From Roseicitreum antarcticum (lineage in GTDB: Bacteria; Pseudomonadota; Alphaproteobacteria; Rhodobacterales; Rhodobacteraceae): a stretch of 64,000 nt of DNA. This document shows positions 37,939-47,539 of the stretch, piece after piece. The translations under genes were made by a program, and so were the position numbers. The first letter of the stretch is position 1. Every line of letters begins with the position of its first letter. The stretch spans positions 2,989,501 through 3,053,500 of the forward strand of contig NZ_CP061498.1 of NCBI RefSeq assembly GCF_014681765.1, read 5' to 3'. The notes below the pieces were generated by a model. That model made no database searches. It was given only the letters and a program-made list of their open reading frames with translations, and was not told where the DNA came from.

Positions 37939-39452
37939 GGCATCGGGTCCTTGATTAAATTGAGGTCTTTCTGCAGCCGCCGCATGGCCGACGAGATCAT
38001 CTCGTACCGTCGGTAGACACTGCTGTAGGCGGCGTGCTTTTCGGGATCGGCAGCATAGGTGGTTGTGTCCTCGTCGCGCTGAACGAGGGTCATGGCGTCG
38101 CCTGCGCCGGCGGCGGCTGCACCAAGGCAGGCCGCGCCCCACAGGCCTTGGTCCGATTGCGGGCTGACCACCACGTCTTGGCCGATAATGTCCGCGATGA
38201 TCTGACACCAGACCGCGTTGCGGGACCCGCCGCCAGTCAACTGGACGGGCCGGGTCGGCAAGCCGGAGTGGCTTTCGAAGCAATGACGAAGGCTCATCGC
38301 GGTGCCTTCCATGACGGCGCGCCCCAGATCGGCCTTGGTCGTGTCAGAGCGCATGCCGTGAAAGCCCGCGGTGATATCGGCCGCGACAAAGGGTGCGCGT
38401 TCGCCATTCAGATACGGCAGGAACGTCACCCCGTTCGCGCCGACCGGCACGCTGAGCACGAGCGCATTCAGCTTTTCCGCGACCGCCGCCGGCGTGTCGC
38501 CGCCAAGGCTTTGGGGATGCAACTGGGCGAACCAGTCAAAGGCTGCCGCCCCGGTTGCTGGGGCAAGGATGCGAATGATCGCGTCGCTGGTCGCATGCAG
38601 CGCCGACGCACCGACGGGAACCGAAACGCGGTCCGCCACATCAGTCAGGATGTTGACCACCGCCGTTGTGCCCATGATAAGCATGGTCTGCCCCGGCTGA
38701 TCTAGGCCCATGCCGACGATCATCGCCGCCAGATCGAGTGTGCCGACCGAAACCGGCAAGCCTTCGGGCAGCCCGGTGGCGCGGGCGGCCTCTGCCGTCA
38801 GGCCGCCCAGCCGGTCCGAGGCGCAACGGGGGGATGCCAACCGCGGCTTCAGCCCTTCGCAATCGACCGACGCGAACTGCGCGTCGCTGTAGCGGCGAGC
38901 GTCGAGGTCAATGAAAGGGATCGACCCGTTCGACATGTCTGTCGCCACCGTCCCCGTTAATCGGTAGCCGATCCAGTCCGCGCAGGTAAAGACAGTGGCG
39001 ACCCTGGAGGCTGCATGACCGTCCTGCGCCTGTAGCCAGCGCCACAGCATCGCGGACGTGCCGGGCCAGAGCGATGTGCCCGACCCCTTGCCGATGGCGT
39101 CGGTTCGTCCGGCATCGACAAGCGTTTCCAGGTCGGCCGCCGCGCGCGTGTCATTCCACAACATGGCGTTGCCAACTGGATACCCATCTGCATCGATCGC
39201 CCACAGACCATCGCCCTGACCGCAAACCCCCACCGATCCGATCGTCGCGCCTTCGCAGTCTTTTGCGACCTCGGCCAAGCATGACACTGCGTTTTGCCAG
39301 ACCTGCTCCATATCCTGCTCTGCACGGCCGGGGCCTGTGCGCAGGACCTTGTTGCCCCGCTCTGCCCGCGCCACGCAGGTGCCGTCCGGCTGGTAGACCG
39401 CCGCCTTGATCGCCGTTGTCCCGACGTCTAGACCAATTCTGAATTCGCTCAC
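37935..39452 (-). CDS. FGGY-family carbohydrate kinase
   Basis: 505 residues. N-terminal LDVGTTAIKAAVY (phosphate 1), CGQGDGLWAIDADG with LWNDTRA, the central GTLDLAAMIVGMG and the C-terminal QLTGGGSRNAVWCQIIADI ATP site are all present. The GTG at 39452 is chosen for its AGGAGGGC site; an upstream ATG at 39476 lacks one. It phosphorylates a ketose, xylulose/ribulose type by similarity. First gene of the leftward operon, facing the ABC importer. Confidence 0.9.
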   Translation of the reverse strand: MSEFRIGLDVGTTAIKAAVYQPDGTCVARAERGNKVLRTGPGRAEQDMEQVWQNAVSCLAEVAKDCEGATIGSVGVCGQGDGLWAIDADGYPVGNAMLWNDTRAAADLETLVDAGRTDAIGKGSGTSLWPGTSAMLWRWLQAQDGHAASRVATVFTCADWIGYRLTGTVATDMSNGSIPFIDLDARRYSDAQFASVDCEGLKPRLASPRCASDRLGGLTAEAARATGLPEGLPVSVGTLDLAAMIVGMGLDQPGQTMLIMGTTAVVNILTDVADRVSVPVGASALHATSDAIIRILAPATGAAAFDWFAQLHPQSLGGDTPAAVAEKLNALVLSVPVGANGVTFLPYLNGERAPFVAADITAGFHGMRSDTTKADLGRAVMEGTAMSLRHCFESHSGLPTRPVQLTGGGSRNAVWCQIIADIIGQDVVVSPQSDQGLWGAACLGAAAAGAGDAMTLVQRDEDTTTYAADPEKHAAYSSVYRRYEMISSAMRRLQKDLNLIKDPMP

Positions 39453-39471
39453 GTGCCGCCCTCCTAGCTTA

Positions 39472-39500
39472 TACAAATGAATTGATTGTTGACATTTGTA
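39472..39500. promoter_or_regulatory. Inverted CATTTGTA operator, SorC candidate
   Basis: The perfect inverted repeat TACAAATG / CATTTGTA with a 13-base centre lies between the kinase and the binding-protein gene. The same half-site occurs before the transketolase at 47513. I infer the SorC regulator binds here and controls both directions. Confidence 0.65.
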
Positions 39501-39567
39501 AAGAAGATTGTTCTGGTTTGGGCAGCAGGTACGAGGAGGTACCTTTTACCAAATGGGAGAGAGAATC

Positions 39568-40536
39568 ATGAAAAAGCTGTTAGCCGCCACCAGCGCAATC
39601 GCGGTGCTGAGCGTGTCCACGGTCTGGGCACAAGGCCAGCTGAGTCTTGATGGGAAAACCATCGGTGTTGCCGTTGTCGGCACACAGCATTTCTGGGACC
39701 GCGAAGCATTCAACGGCGCAACCAGCAGGGTGGAAGAGCTTGGCGGCACCGTTGTGGCCGTCGACGGTGGCCGTGACAATCAGGTTCATGCCGATAATCA
39801 CGATGTGCTGATGAACCGGGGCGTTGACGCGGTGATCTCGATTCTGGGCGATGGCGCGGTCGAACCGAAGTTCGAAGCCCTGCAGGCCGCCGGCATTCCG
39901 GTGTTCTCTGTCGATCATCCCAGCCCGCATGTGGTGAACAATACCACCTCGGACAATTACTACATGGGCACCACCATCGGTCGCTATATGGCCGACGCGA
40001 TGGGCGGCGCAGGCAAGGTTGCCGTGTTCAACGCGTTCGAGAATTCGCTGCGCATTTGCGGTATCAGAACCGGTCTGTGGAAATACGTGCTGCAGGATTA
40101 TCCGGAGATCGAGATTATCCAGCCTGAGCTGGCCGAAGAGTTCGCCAATGCGCCCGAAGATGCGCGCCGCCAGACGCTCGACCTGCTCAGCCAATATCCC
40201 GAGGGCGAGATCGACGCCATCCACGTGGGCTGCTGGGATCAACCGGCCATCGGTGTCGTGCAGGCGCTTGAGGAATCCGGCCGGACAGATGTCCTGGTGA
40301 CCGCGCTTGACGGCGGTCCCGACACGCTCGAAATCATGGCCGAAGAGGGCAGCCCCTTTGTGGCCAACGTGGCGCAACAGCCGCGCCTGATCGGCCAGAC
40401 CGCCGCAGAGAACGTGGCGCGCTACTTTGCCGGCGACACCCTTTTGCCGCAGACCTATGTAGAGGTGGTGCCGATCAACGGGCCCGAAGAAGCCAAGGCA
40501 GCCTACAAAGAACTGGGCTACGGCGAGATCAATTGA
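39568..40536 (+). CDS. Sugar ABC transporter binding protein
   Basis: 322 residues, RbsB/Peripla_BP_4 type. A signal peptide (KKLLAATSAIAVLSVSTVWA) precedes the ligand domain: IGVAVVGTQHFWDREAFNG, GVDAVISILGDGAVEPKFEAL, VFSVDHPSPHVV and VTALDGGPDTLEIM. The start at 39568 has GGGAGAGAG upstream. It binds the substrate in the periplasm for the ATPase and two permeases that follow. Confidence 0.92.
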   Translation: MKKLLAATSAIAVLSVSTVWAQGQLSLDGKTIGVAVVGTQHFWDREAFNGATSRVEELGGTVVAVDGGRDNQVHADNHDVLMNRGVDAVISILGDGAVEPKFEALQAAGIPVFSVDHPSPHVVNNTTSDNYYMGTTIGRYMADAMGGAGKVAVFNAFENSLRICGIRTGLWKYVLQDYPEIEIIQPELAEEFANAPEDARRQTLDLLSQYPEGEIDAIHVGCWDQPAIGVVQALEESGRTDVLVTALDGGPDTLEIMAEEGSPFVANVAQQPRLIGQTAAENVARYFAGDTLLPQTYVEVVPINGPEEAKAAYKELGYGEIN

Positions 40537-40557
40537 CCTGTTGCAGTTGATGGCACT

Positions 40558-40583
40558 GCGGCAGCCGGTTCACCGGCTGTCGC
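40558..40583 (+). terminator. Stem-loop after the binding-protein gene
   Basis: An 11-base stem GCGGCAGCCGG / CCGGCTGTCGC (one G-U pair) with loop TTCA and no T-run. Such hairpins commonly let binding protein be made in excess over ATPase and permease. Confidence 0.6.
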
Positions 40584-40637
40584 GTATATGCGGATCGTCC
40601 CGCATCTGCGCTGATATTCCTGACCAGACGAGGCGAC

Positions 40638-42158
40638 ATGACCGAAGCAGCGTTCCAGCTCAGCGGAATCGTTCAGATATTTCCCGGTGTCCGTGCGCTG
40701 GACGGGGCCGACCTGACCGTCCTTCCGGGCGAGGTTCACGGCCTTGTCGGCGAAAACGGCGCTGGAAAATCCACGATCATCAAGGTCTTGGCCGGTGTTT
40801 ACCAGCCCGACGAAGGCCAGATCGCGGTGGGCGGCGCTACGGTGTTTCCGGTCACGCCGGACAAGATCAGAGCTGCCGGCATCCGGTTTATCCACCAGGA
40901 ACTGCATCTTGTGCCGCATTTCACCGTCGCGGAATCAGTGTTCATGGGTCAGGAAATTTCCGGCCCGTTCGGATTGTCCAAAAGGAAGATGCGCAGCCGC
41001 GCAGAGGCCTTCTTGCGCGAAGAGCTGGGTTCGGAACTGCCGGGCAACCGCCTGATCCGCGACCTGGGCCCGGCAGAGCGCAAACTGGTGCAGGTGGCGC
41101 GTGCGCTGGTCGACGGGGCCGCGAAGGTCGTCGTTTTCGACGAACCCACAGCGCCCCTTGCCAGCGAGGATGTGCGCACAATCATGAAGGCCGTCGCACA
41201 ACTGAAATCGCGCGGCATCGCGATTCTGTATGTGTCGCATTACCTGAACGAAATCATTGACATCTGCGATCGTGTCACGGTGTTCCGGCAAGGCAGGAAC
41301 GTGGCTGTCTTTGACACGGTCAGCAAGGAAACCGGGCCAGAGCTGGTGTCGGCCATGATCGGGCGCGCGCTCGACAACTTTTTTCCGACCACCGACCGCG
41401 AACCGGGCGACGTCAGCTTGCAACTGGTCGGATACGACGACGGCAAGGCCTTTTCTGACGTGACGCTCGACATCCGGCGGGGCGAGATTTTCGGCATCGC
41501 CGGCCTGATCGGGTCCGGTCGCGAAGAGTTGATAGATGCGCTGTACGGATTGCGGAAGTCCCGCGGCACCCTGACGCTGGACGGCGCGCCGCTTGATACT
41601 AGGACCGCCGCGAAGGCGGTGGCAAACGGCATGGTCCTTGTCCCGCGCGACCGGCGGCACGACGGTCTGGTGCTTCCGATGACAGTGACCGAGAACGCAA
41701 CACTGGCCACGCTTGACGAAAACGCCAGTTTTGGCATGATCGACCGTCGCAAGACGCGTGCCGTGACCGAGCGGCTGATCAATGATCTCGACATCCGGCC
41801 TAACAATCCCTTGGCCGTCACCCGCTTTCTGTCGGGGGGCAACCAACAGAAGGTCGTTCTGGCCCGCTGGCTGGCCAAGAGCGCCAGGATCTTTATCTTT
41901 GACGCGCCGACGGTGGGCGTCGATGTGGGTGCCAAAACAGAAATCTATCAGTTGATCGAAAACCTTGCCGCAGAGGGTGCGATCATCGTGATGTCGTCAT
42001 CCGACCCGGTGGAGCTTGTCGGTACCTGTGACCGCGTCGCCGTCATGATGCGTGGCAAGGTCCGAACGATCATCGACAAGCCGTATCTCAACGTGGACCA
42101 CCTCGTGGCGGTTACCACCGGCGCCACGACCGTTTTGGAGCCTGCAGATGCAAGCTAG
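40638..42158 (+). CDS. Sugar ABC importer double ATPase
   Basis: 506 residues, two nucleotide-binding domains as in RbsA/MglA. Domain 1: Walker A GENGAGKST, Walker B VVFDEPTAPL. Domain 2: degenerate Walker A (GLIGSGREEL), signature SGGNQQK and a Walker B that reads IFDAPTVGVD, where the usual catalytic Glu is Ala. Because the second site is normally inactive, import can still be driven by site 1. It overlaps permease 1 by eleven bases. Confidence 0.92.
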   Translation: MTEAAFQLSGIVQIFPGVRALDGADLTVLPGEVHGLVGENGAGKSTIIKVLAGVYQPDEGQIAVGGATVFPVTPDKIRAAGIRFIHQELHLVPHFTVAESVFMGQEISGPFGLSKRKMRSRAEAFLREELGSELPGNRLIRDLGPAERKLVQVARALVDGAAKVVVFDEPTAPLASEDVRTIMKAVAQLKSRGIAILYVSHYLNEIIDICDRVTVFRQGRNVAVFDTVSKETGPELVSAMIGRALDNFFPTTDREPGDVSLQLVGYDDGKAFSDVTLDIRRGEIFGIAGLIGSGREELIDALYGLRKSRGTLTLDGAPLDTRTAAKAVANGMVLVPRDRRHDGLVLPMTVTENATLATLDENASFGMIDRRKTRAVTERLINDLDIRPNNPLAVTRFLSGGNQQKVVLARWLAKSARIFIFDAPTVGVDVGAKTEIYQLIENLAAEGAIIVMSSSDPVELVGTCDRVAVMMRGKVRTIIDKPYLNVDHLVAVTTGATTVLEPADAS

Positions 42159-43125
42159 CGCGCGCAATCAGAAGCACCGGCTGGCGACGATCGTCGGGCT
42201 GTTGCCGCTGATCATCTTTTTGGCATTGTTGCTCTACGTGGGCCTTAACGCGCCTAACTTCATGACCATCGTCAACCTCAAGCTGGTGCTGGCGCAAAGC
42301 CTGACGGTCGTTTTGTCTGTCATCGGATTGTCCGCCGTGGTCATGGCGGGTGGCGACGATGTAGTTTCCGGCGGGATAGACATGTCGATCCCTGCCACGG
42401 CCGTGCTGTGTGCCGGGATCGTGGCGGTGATGACCGGCGCAGGGCAGCCGGCCATTCTTGCGGCCTTGGCCGCGCTGGTCGCTGCGATGCTGGTCGGCGT
42501 CGTTAACGCGGTCCTGGTCACGCGATTGCGCATGGCGCCGCTTCTGGCCACGCTTGCCATGTTCGTAGCTGTCGTGGGCATCACCAATGTCATCACAGAG
42601 CGCAAGAGGCTCAACCTCAATGTCGAATCCATCGCCGCACTGCGTGGCGACATCGCATTCGGCATTCCGCTTGGTATCCTGATCGTCGCAATACTCAGCC
42701 TGCTTGCCTGGTTCTTTCTTCACCGTTCAAAGTGGGGGCTGAACCTGCAGGCGGCTGGCGGCAGCCGTGATGCGGCCGAAATCTCGGGGATCCGCGTTGA
42801 TCGGCTGGTGGCGCAATCCTATCTTGTAGCGGCCTTCATGGGGTTCGTGACGGGGTTCTTTACCCTTGCACGTGCCAACGGCTATTCTCCCGGCGCGCAA
42901 GACAACCTCCTTCTTGAAATGGTGCTGGCGACCTTTCTCGGGGCTGCGTTCTCGCCGCGCCGGATCGTTACCGTCTGGGGCGCCATTCTGGGGGCCGTGC
43001 TGGTCGCGGCGATCTCCATCGGGCTCAAGACCATCGGGGTGAACGTGTTCTGGACCGACCTTATCAAGGGCGCGCTTATCGTGATCGTCGTGGCGCTGTC
43101 CGCAATTTCGCAATGGGCGCAGTGA
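42148..43125 (+). CDS. Sugar ABC importer permease 1
   Basis: 325 residues, BPD_transp_2 type, with 9-10 membrane helices. The family loop GGIDMSIPATAVLCAG and the GSRDAAEISGIRV coupling segment are present. Its start at 42148 overlaps the ATPase stop. It should pair with the second permease. Confidence 0.9.
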   Translation: MQASARNQKHRLATIVGLLPLIIFLALLLYVGLNAPNFMTIVNLKLVLAQSLTVVLSVIGLSAVVMAGGDDVVSGGIDMSIPATAVLCAGIVAVMTGAGQPAILAALAALVAAMLVGVVNAVLVTRLRMAPLLATLAMFVAVVGITNVITERKRLNLNVESIAALRGDIAFGIPLGILIVAILSLLAWFFLHRSKWGLNLQAAGGSRDAAEISGIRVDRLVAQSYLVAAFMGFVTGFFTLARANGYSPGAQDNLLLEMVLATFLGAAFSPRRIVTVWGAILGAVLVAAISIGLKTIGVNVFWTDLIKGALIVIVVALSAISQWAQ

Positions 43126-44105
43126 TGAATACAGTCGCAAATCAACGCCGGTTCTCGTTTCGCAAAATCGTGATGCGCTTTGGCTTTCTGATCGTCTTTG
43201 CGGCCTTCTTTTTGTTCTTCGCGGCGTGGAACCCGGTCTTTGTACAGGGTCAGAACTTGCTGAACATCGTTGAAGGCTCTGCCATCCTTATCATCATCGC
43301 CCTTGGGATGACGCTGATCGTGGCAACCGGCGGCATCGACCTGTCGGTGGGGATCGCGTTGGACTTCGGCGCTGCCTTTGCCGTGGTGGCAATGAAGTCT
43401 TATGGCATGGGCTGGTTCCCGGCGGCCTGCGTGGGTCTGATCGGCGGGTCGCTGGTGGGGCTATTGAACGCGGCGCTGGTGGTCGGCCTGCGGATCAGTC
43501 CTTTTCTGGCGACACTGGGCACGTTCTTTATCGGGTCATCTGTGCAGCGTATCTTTACCAACGGCGGCGGGCCGATTTCTCATCGCCAGATGCAAGACGG
43601 TTTTCGCAACATCGCACAGGGGGACCTGTTCGGCATACCGACCGAAGTCATCATCGCGGTCGTTCTGGTGGTGATCTATTACTTCGTGCTCGAGCGCTCG
43701 GTCTGGGGACGGCAGGTGCATGCGATTGGCATGCAGCGGTCCGCCGCAATCGTGGCGGGCATTCGCGTAAACCGCATCCTGATCGCGTGTTTCGTCTTTG
43801 CCGCGATTACCTGCGCGGTGGGCGGTCTGATTGCGGCAGCCAATATCCGCATGTTCACGCCGCTGTCGGGCTTTTCATACCTGCTGGACGCCATCGCCGC
43901 AGTTTTCATCGGGGCGGCCCTGCATCCGCGCGGACGACCGAACGTGCCGGGCACGCTGGCGGGTGTGCTGTTTCTGGGTATGCTCACCAACGGGCTGAAT
44001 CTGATGGGGCTTGACTTCAACACAAAGGACGCACTGTCCGGCATCATCCTGGTGTCCGCGCTGGCGCTTGCCGTGGCGCAACGTAACATGCGCAACGCCG
44101 ACTGA
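43125..44105 (+). CDS. Sugar ABC importer permease 2
   Basis: 326 residues, BPD_transp_2 type. GGIDLSVGIALDFG and QRSAAIVAGIRVNR match the family motifs. It starts with TGATG overlap on permease 1; an earlier ATG at 43113 is possible. With permease 1 it forms the channel. A convergent hairpin follows. Confidence 0.9.
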   Translation: MNTVANQRRFSFRKIVMRFGFLIVFAAFFLFFAAWNPVFVQGQNLLNIVEGSAILIIIALGMTLIVATGGIDLSVGIALDFGAAFAVVAMKSYGMGWFPAACVGLIGGSLVGLLNAALVVGLRISPFLATLGTFFIGSSVQRIFTNGGGPISHRQMQDGFRNIAQGDLFGIPTEVIIAVVLVVIYYFVLERSVWGRQVHAIGMQRSAAIVAGIRVNRILIACFVFAAITCAVGGLIAAANIRMFTPLSGFSYLLDAIAAVFIGAALHPRGRPNVPGTLAGVLFLGMLTNGLNLMGLDFNTKDALSGIILVSALALAVAQRNMRNAD

Positions 44106-44109
44106 GCGC

Positions 44110-44129
44110 CGCGCCCTTTTCAGGGCGCG
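44110..44129. terminator. Convergent hairpin after permease 2
   Basis: CGCGCCC / GGGCGCG stem with loop TTTTCA at the end of two convergent genes; it overlaps the stop of the molybdoenzyme gene. A likely bidirectional transcription stop. Confidence 0.5.
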
Positions 44130-46381
44130 ACGACCGGCGGCGTGTCGATGGTCAGCTCCGGCACAGCAGCGGTCCACTTTTCTGCACGGACAAGGCAGGA
44201 ATGGGCGATATTGCCCTGCGACAGCTCTGAACAGCCTGCGTCGCGGGTCAGGGCGTTGGGGTTGCCATGCACCTCCAGCCGTTCGCCCTGGACGATCTGC
44301 GGATCGAACCAGGCGCCGGTGGGCAACGAGACACAGTCACGCCGCAGCCCGTCGTTCAACCGCACGCCCGCGAGGCAGGCCCCGCGCCTGTTGTAAAGAC
44401 GCACGATATCGCCGGCGATTAGGCCGCGCTCCGCTGCCGTGTCGGGATGGAAGCTGGCCGCCTCGCGCCCTTTGATCTTGTCGGCCAGTGCTTCGGACCC
44501 GCGATCGTTCTGGGAATGCAGCCGGGTGTCCGGCTGGCCCGAGATCAAGTGAAGTTCATCAGGCTGCGCTCGTGTCAGGCATTCGGTCGGTTCGATCCAT
44601 GTAGGATGACCGGGGCAGCTTGGCAGCCCCAGCGCGCCGATCCCCGCATTGGTCAGCGTGATGCGCCCGGTTTCAGTCGCCAGCGCATGGGTCGTGGGGT
44701 TTGCCACGAAATCGGCGAGCGCGATCCGCGCTTGCGCTGCATCGGGGATGTCGAATCGCCCTGCGGCGCGAAAGCTGTTCAGGTCGGGCAATGCAAACCC
44801 GTGCGCATGTGCCACCTCCTGCGAGCGCTCCCAGAGCCAGGCAAGCCAGCCCGCCGTGTCGCGCCCTTCGGTGAAAGCATCGCCGAAGCCCATCGTTTCC
44901 GAAAGGCGGGCGAATATCTCGTAATCGTCCAGCGCCTCGCTTAAGGGCGCGTGGTATCGCGACATCCACAGCAGTGTAGGATCGCGCCGGTTCATCAGGA
45001 TGTCGTCGCGTTCGAGCGGGGAGGTGGCGGGCAGGACGATGTCTGCCCGGCGCGCCGTGGCCGTCCAGCTGTGATCGTTCACGATGACCGTCTCGGGCCG
45101 CGTCCACGCCTCTTCCAGGCGGTTAAGGTCCTGATGGTGATGGAACGGGTTGCCGCCGGTCCACCAGATCAGCTTGATGTCGGGATAGGTCCGCGTCTTT
45201 CCGTCGTATTTGTAAATCCCGCCGGGGTGCAGCAGCATGTCGGCGATGCGGGCCACGGGGATGTCATCGTCGACCGGGTTGCGTCCCTGCGGCATCGACG
45301 GCCAGGGGATCAGCCGCGCCGCGCGCCCCACCGGCGTGGTCGAGCCGTAGCCAAAGGCGTATCCCGTGCCCGGCTGTCCGATCTGTCCGATAAGCGACGC
45401 GAGCGCCAGCCCTGCCCAAAGCGGCTGTTCGCCGTATTCGGCACGCTGCAGGCTCCAGGCCACGGCGATCATGCTTTTGGACACTGCCAGATCGCGGGCC
45501 AGGTCGCGGATCACTTGCGCGTCGAGGTCGCAGATAGGTGCGGCCCAGTCGGCCGTCTTGGGCGTGCCGTCCGCAGCCCCCGTCAGGTAATCGCGGAACG
45601 TCTCCCAGCCGCTAGTGCAGCGCGCGAGGAATGCTTCGTCCGCCAAACCGGCGCTATGGATTTCATGGGCCAACGCCAGCAGGCAGGCGGTATCCGTGCC
45701 CGGACGGATCGACAGCCATTCCGTTGCCGCTTCACTGCGGGCGGGCGACAGCGCGATGATCCGGGTGCCATTGGCGCGCATTTGCTCCAGCCATGAGCCG
45801 ACTTCGTGCGTTGTCGTTCCCGACGAGGTGATCTGCGCCGTGCGACGCGAAATGCCACCGACAGCAAGCAGCACCTCGCAATGTGCGGCGACCAGTGGCA
45901 TCGCCGTCATCTGGTCCTGAAAGGCTTTGTTGCTGAGACCAAGAATGTGGGGATAGAGAACCTCTGCGGCGGCGTGGGAATAGGTATTGCGCGCCGACAC
46001 GCACCCGCCCGCAAGGTTCAGGAACCGCCGCATCTGGCTTTGCGCGTGGTGGAACCGGCCCGCACTGGACCATCCGTAAGAGCCGCCAAAGACCGCACCG
46101 TTGCCGTGTGCCGCGACGGTTTCTCCCAAAGCGTCAGCGGCGAGTGCGATCGCGCGATCCCATGACACCGTGACGTAGCTGTCGCCGCAGCGGTTCCGGC
46201 CCCGGTCGCCGTCTAGCCAGCCGAGCCGGATGGCGGGGTGCAGGATCCGGCTTTGCCGGTCCTGCGACGCGCTGGCCCAGCCGCGCCCGATGCGCGACGG
46301 GTCGGGGTCGCTGGCCAGCGGCAGCAAGGGGCCGCCGGGTTCGAACTGGTAACTACCCCAATGGGAAGATGTGTATTTCAT
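44120..46381 (-). CDS. BisC-like molybdopterin S/N-oxide reductase
   Basis: 753 residues, close to BisC size. The N-terminus SSHWGSYQ has no Cys cluster and no Tat leader, as in cytoplasmic biotin sulfoxide reductases. GGSYGWSSAGRFHHAQ holds the Mo-coordinating Ser. Later blocks WWTGGNPFHHHQDLNRL, NDHSWTATARRADIVLPATSPLERDDI and SGQPDTRLHSQND fit the family. It shares an operon with a zinc dehydrogenase (four-base overlap). A role in a sugar locus is unexpected; an S-oxide or N-oxide substrate is the default expectation. Confidence 0.88.
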   Translation of the reverse strand: MKYTSSHWGSYQFEPGGPLLPLASDPDPSRIGRGWASASQDRQSRILHPAIRLGWLDGDRGRNRCGDSYVTVSWDRAIALAADALGETVAAHGNGAVFGGSYGWSSAGRFHHAQSQMRRFLNLAGGCVSARNTYSHAAAEVLYPHILGLSNKAFQDQMTAMPLVAAHCEVLLAVGGISRRTAQITSSGTTTHEVGSWLEQMRANGTRIIALSPARSEAATEWLSIRPGTDTACLLALAHEIHSAGLADEAFLARCTSGWETFRDYLTGAADGTPKTADWAAPICDLDAQVIRDLARDLAVSKSMIAVAWSLQRAEYGEQPLWAGLALASLIGQIGQPGTGYAFGYGSTTPVGRAARLIPWPSMPQGRNPVDDDIPVARIADMLLHPGGIYKYDGKTRTYPDIKLIWWTGGNPFHHHQDLNRLEEAWTRPETVIVNDHSWTATARRADIVLPATSPLERDDILMNRRDPTLLWMSRYHAPLSEALDDYEIFARLSETMGFGDAFTEGRDTAGWLAWLWERSQEVAHAHGFALPDLNSFRAAGRFDIPDAAQARIALADFVANPTTHALATETGRITLTNAGIGALGLPSCPGHPTWIEPTECLTRAQPDELHLISGQPDTRLHSQNDRGSEALADKIKGREAASFHPDTAAERGLIAGDIVRLYNRRGACLAGVRLNDGLRRDCVSLPTGAWFDPQIVQGERLEVHGNPNALTRDAGCSELSQGNIAHSCLVRAEKWTAAVPELTIDTPPVVAP

Positions 46382-47445
46382 GAAATCTCCGGGCCGTTCG
46401 GCTCAAAAATGACCTTGATCTGCACTTCGTCAGGATCGGGGGAGCGGACGATGGCCGCCTCGAAATCTTCCAGCAGATAGGAATGTGTCACGCAGGCATC
46501 GCCATCAATCAGCCCCCGGGCCATCAGATCGAGCGCCGTGGCATAAGTAAAGGGGGCCAGATGGCCGCCGCGCAGGTCCAGTTCCTTGAATTCCCCAAGG
46601 ATATTCAAATCGAACGGCACCGGGTCTTTGTAGACGCCGAATACCACCATACGCCCGGCTTTGCGGATTAGCGCCAACCCTTGCAAAAAAGCCGATCCGC
46701 GTCCCGACGCCTCAAGGAACACGTCCGCGCCGCGTCCGTCTGTCAGATCATGGATGGCGTTGCACAGGTCGGGATCATCGGGGTGAAACGCAAGATCGGC
46801 ACCCAGGGTCAGCGCTAGATCGCGCTTGGCCTTGCCCGGGTTGATCAGGATCAGCTTGCGCGGCGTCTTAAGGCGCGCAGCCTGCACCATGCCCATGCCG
46901 ATCGGGCCCGCGCCCGCGACGACGACGACGTCGTCGAACCCGATATCACCGCGCTGAACCCCGTGGATCGCGTTCGCAAGTGGTTCGGCATAGCAGGCCG
47001 CGCGGTTCGATACGCTGTCGGGCACTTTGTGGACCACCGCGTCTGCGGGATAGATCATGTATTCTGCCCAGCCGCCATCCAGCGTCGCGCCCAGCACATC
47101 CATGCTGTCCGACAGATGGTAGAGCCCCCGCTGGCGGAAATAGTCATTCCCGTAGGTGATGTTCAACTCTGCGATGGCCCGGTCGCCCACGGCCAGCCCA
47201 TGTCGCGTGTCAGCACCTTCGCCAAGCGCCACAACAGTCCCGGTGAACTCGTGCCCCGGCGTGAACGGAAAGCTCAGCTCCCACGGCCCGGTTGCGTCCC
47301 ACATGGCCCGGTCGGCGGCACAGATCCCACTGGCATCGACCCGGACCAGCACCTCGCCGGGCCGCGGTTCCGGCACGTTAAGCCCGGTTTCAAACCGATG
47401 CCGACCGCCGAAGCCGTGGCACCTGATCGCGTTCATTTGTCTCAT
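46378..47445 (-). CDS. Zinc-type alcohol/polyol dehydrogenase
   Basis: 355 residues. Catalytic zinc region GICAADRAMW and PGHEFTGTV, with NAD site VAGAGPIGMGMVQAARL. ATG 47445 has AAAGG upstream. Its stop overlaps the molybdoenzyme start by four bases. It is divergent from the transketolase genes, with a shared operator region. The substrate is probably a polyol of the same pathway. Confidence 0.87.
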   Translation of the reverse strand: MRQMNAIRCHGFGGRHRFETGLNVPEPRPGEVLVRVDASGICAADRAMWDATGPWELSFPFTPGHEFTGTVVALGEGADTRHGLAVGDRAIAELNITYGNDYFRQRGLYHLSDSMDVLGATLDGGWAEYMIYPADAVVHKVPDSVSNRAACYAEPLANAIHGVQRGDIGFDDVVVVAGAGPIGMGMVQAARLKTPRKLILINPGKAKRDLALTLGADLAFHPDDPDLCNAIHDLTDGRGADVFLEASGRGSAFLQGLALIRKAGRMVVFGVYKDPVPFDLNILGEFKELDLRGGHLAPFTYATALDLMARGLIDGDACVTHSYLLEDFEAAIVRSPDPDEVQIKVIFEPNGPEIS

Positions 47446-47493
47446 GTCGAACCTTTCTTGGACGGGGGCGCTGCAATCATCTCTTGTTTTTTA

Positions 47494-47520
47494 CATTTGC
47501 ATCTTTTAATGACATTTGTA
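47494..47520. promoter_or_regulatory. Two CATTTGYA half-sites before transketolase
   Basis: CATTTGCA (47494-47501) and CATTTGTA (47513-47520) lie in direct orientation, 19 bases apart, between the dehydrogenase and transketolase genes. The second matches the operator at 39493-39500, including the flanking GA and AAG. Confidence 0.5.
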
Positions 47521-47539
47521 AAGTTTGCAGGAGGTCCCC

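Noticed and set aside
43113-43124. Earlier ATG for sugar permease 2
   Set aside because: The TGATG overlap at 43125 is the usual coupling signal; the upstream ATG only adds four residues and lies deeper in permease 1.
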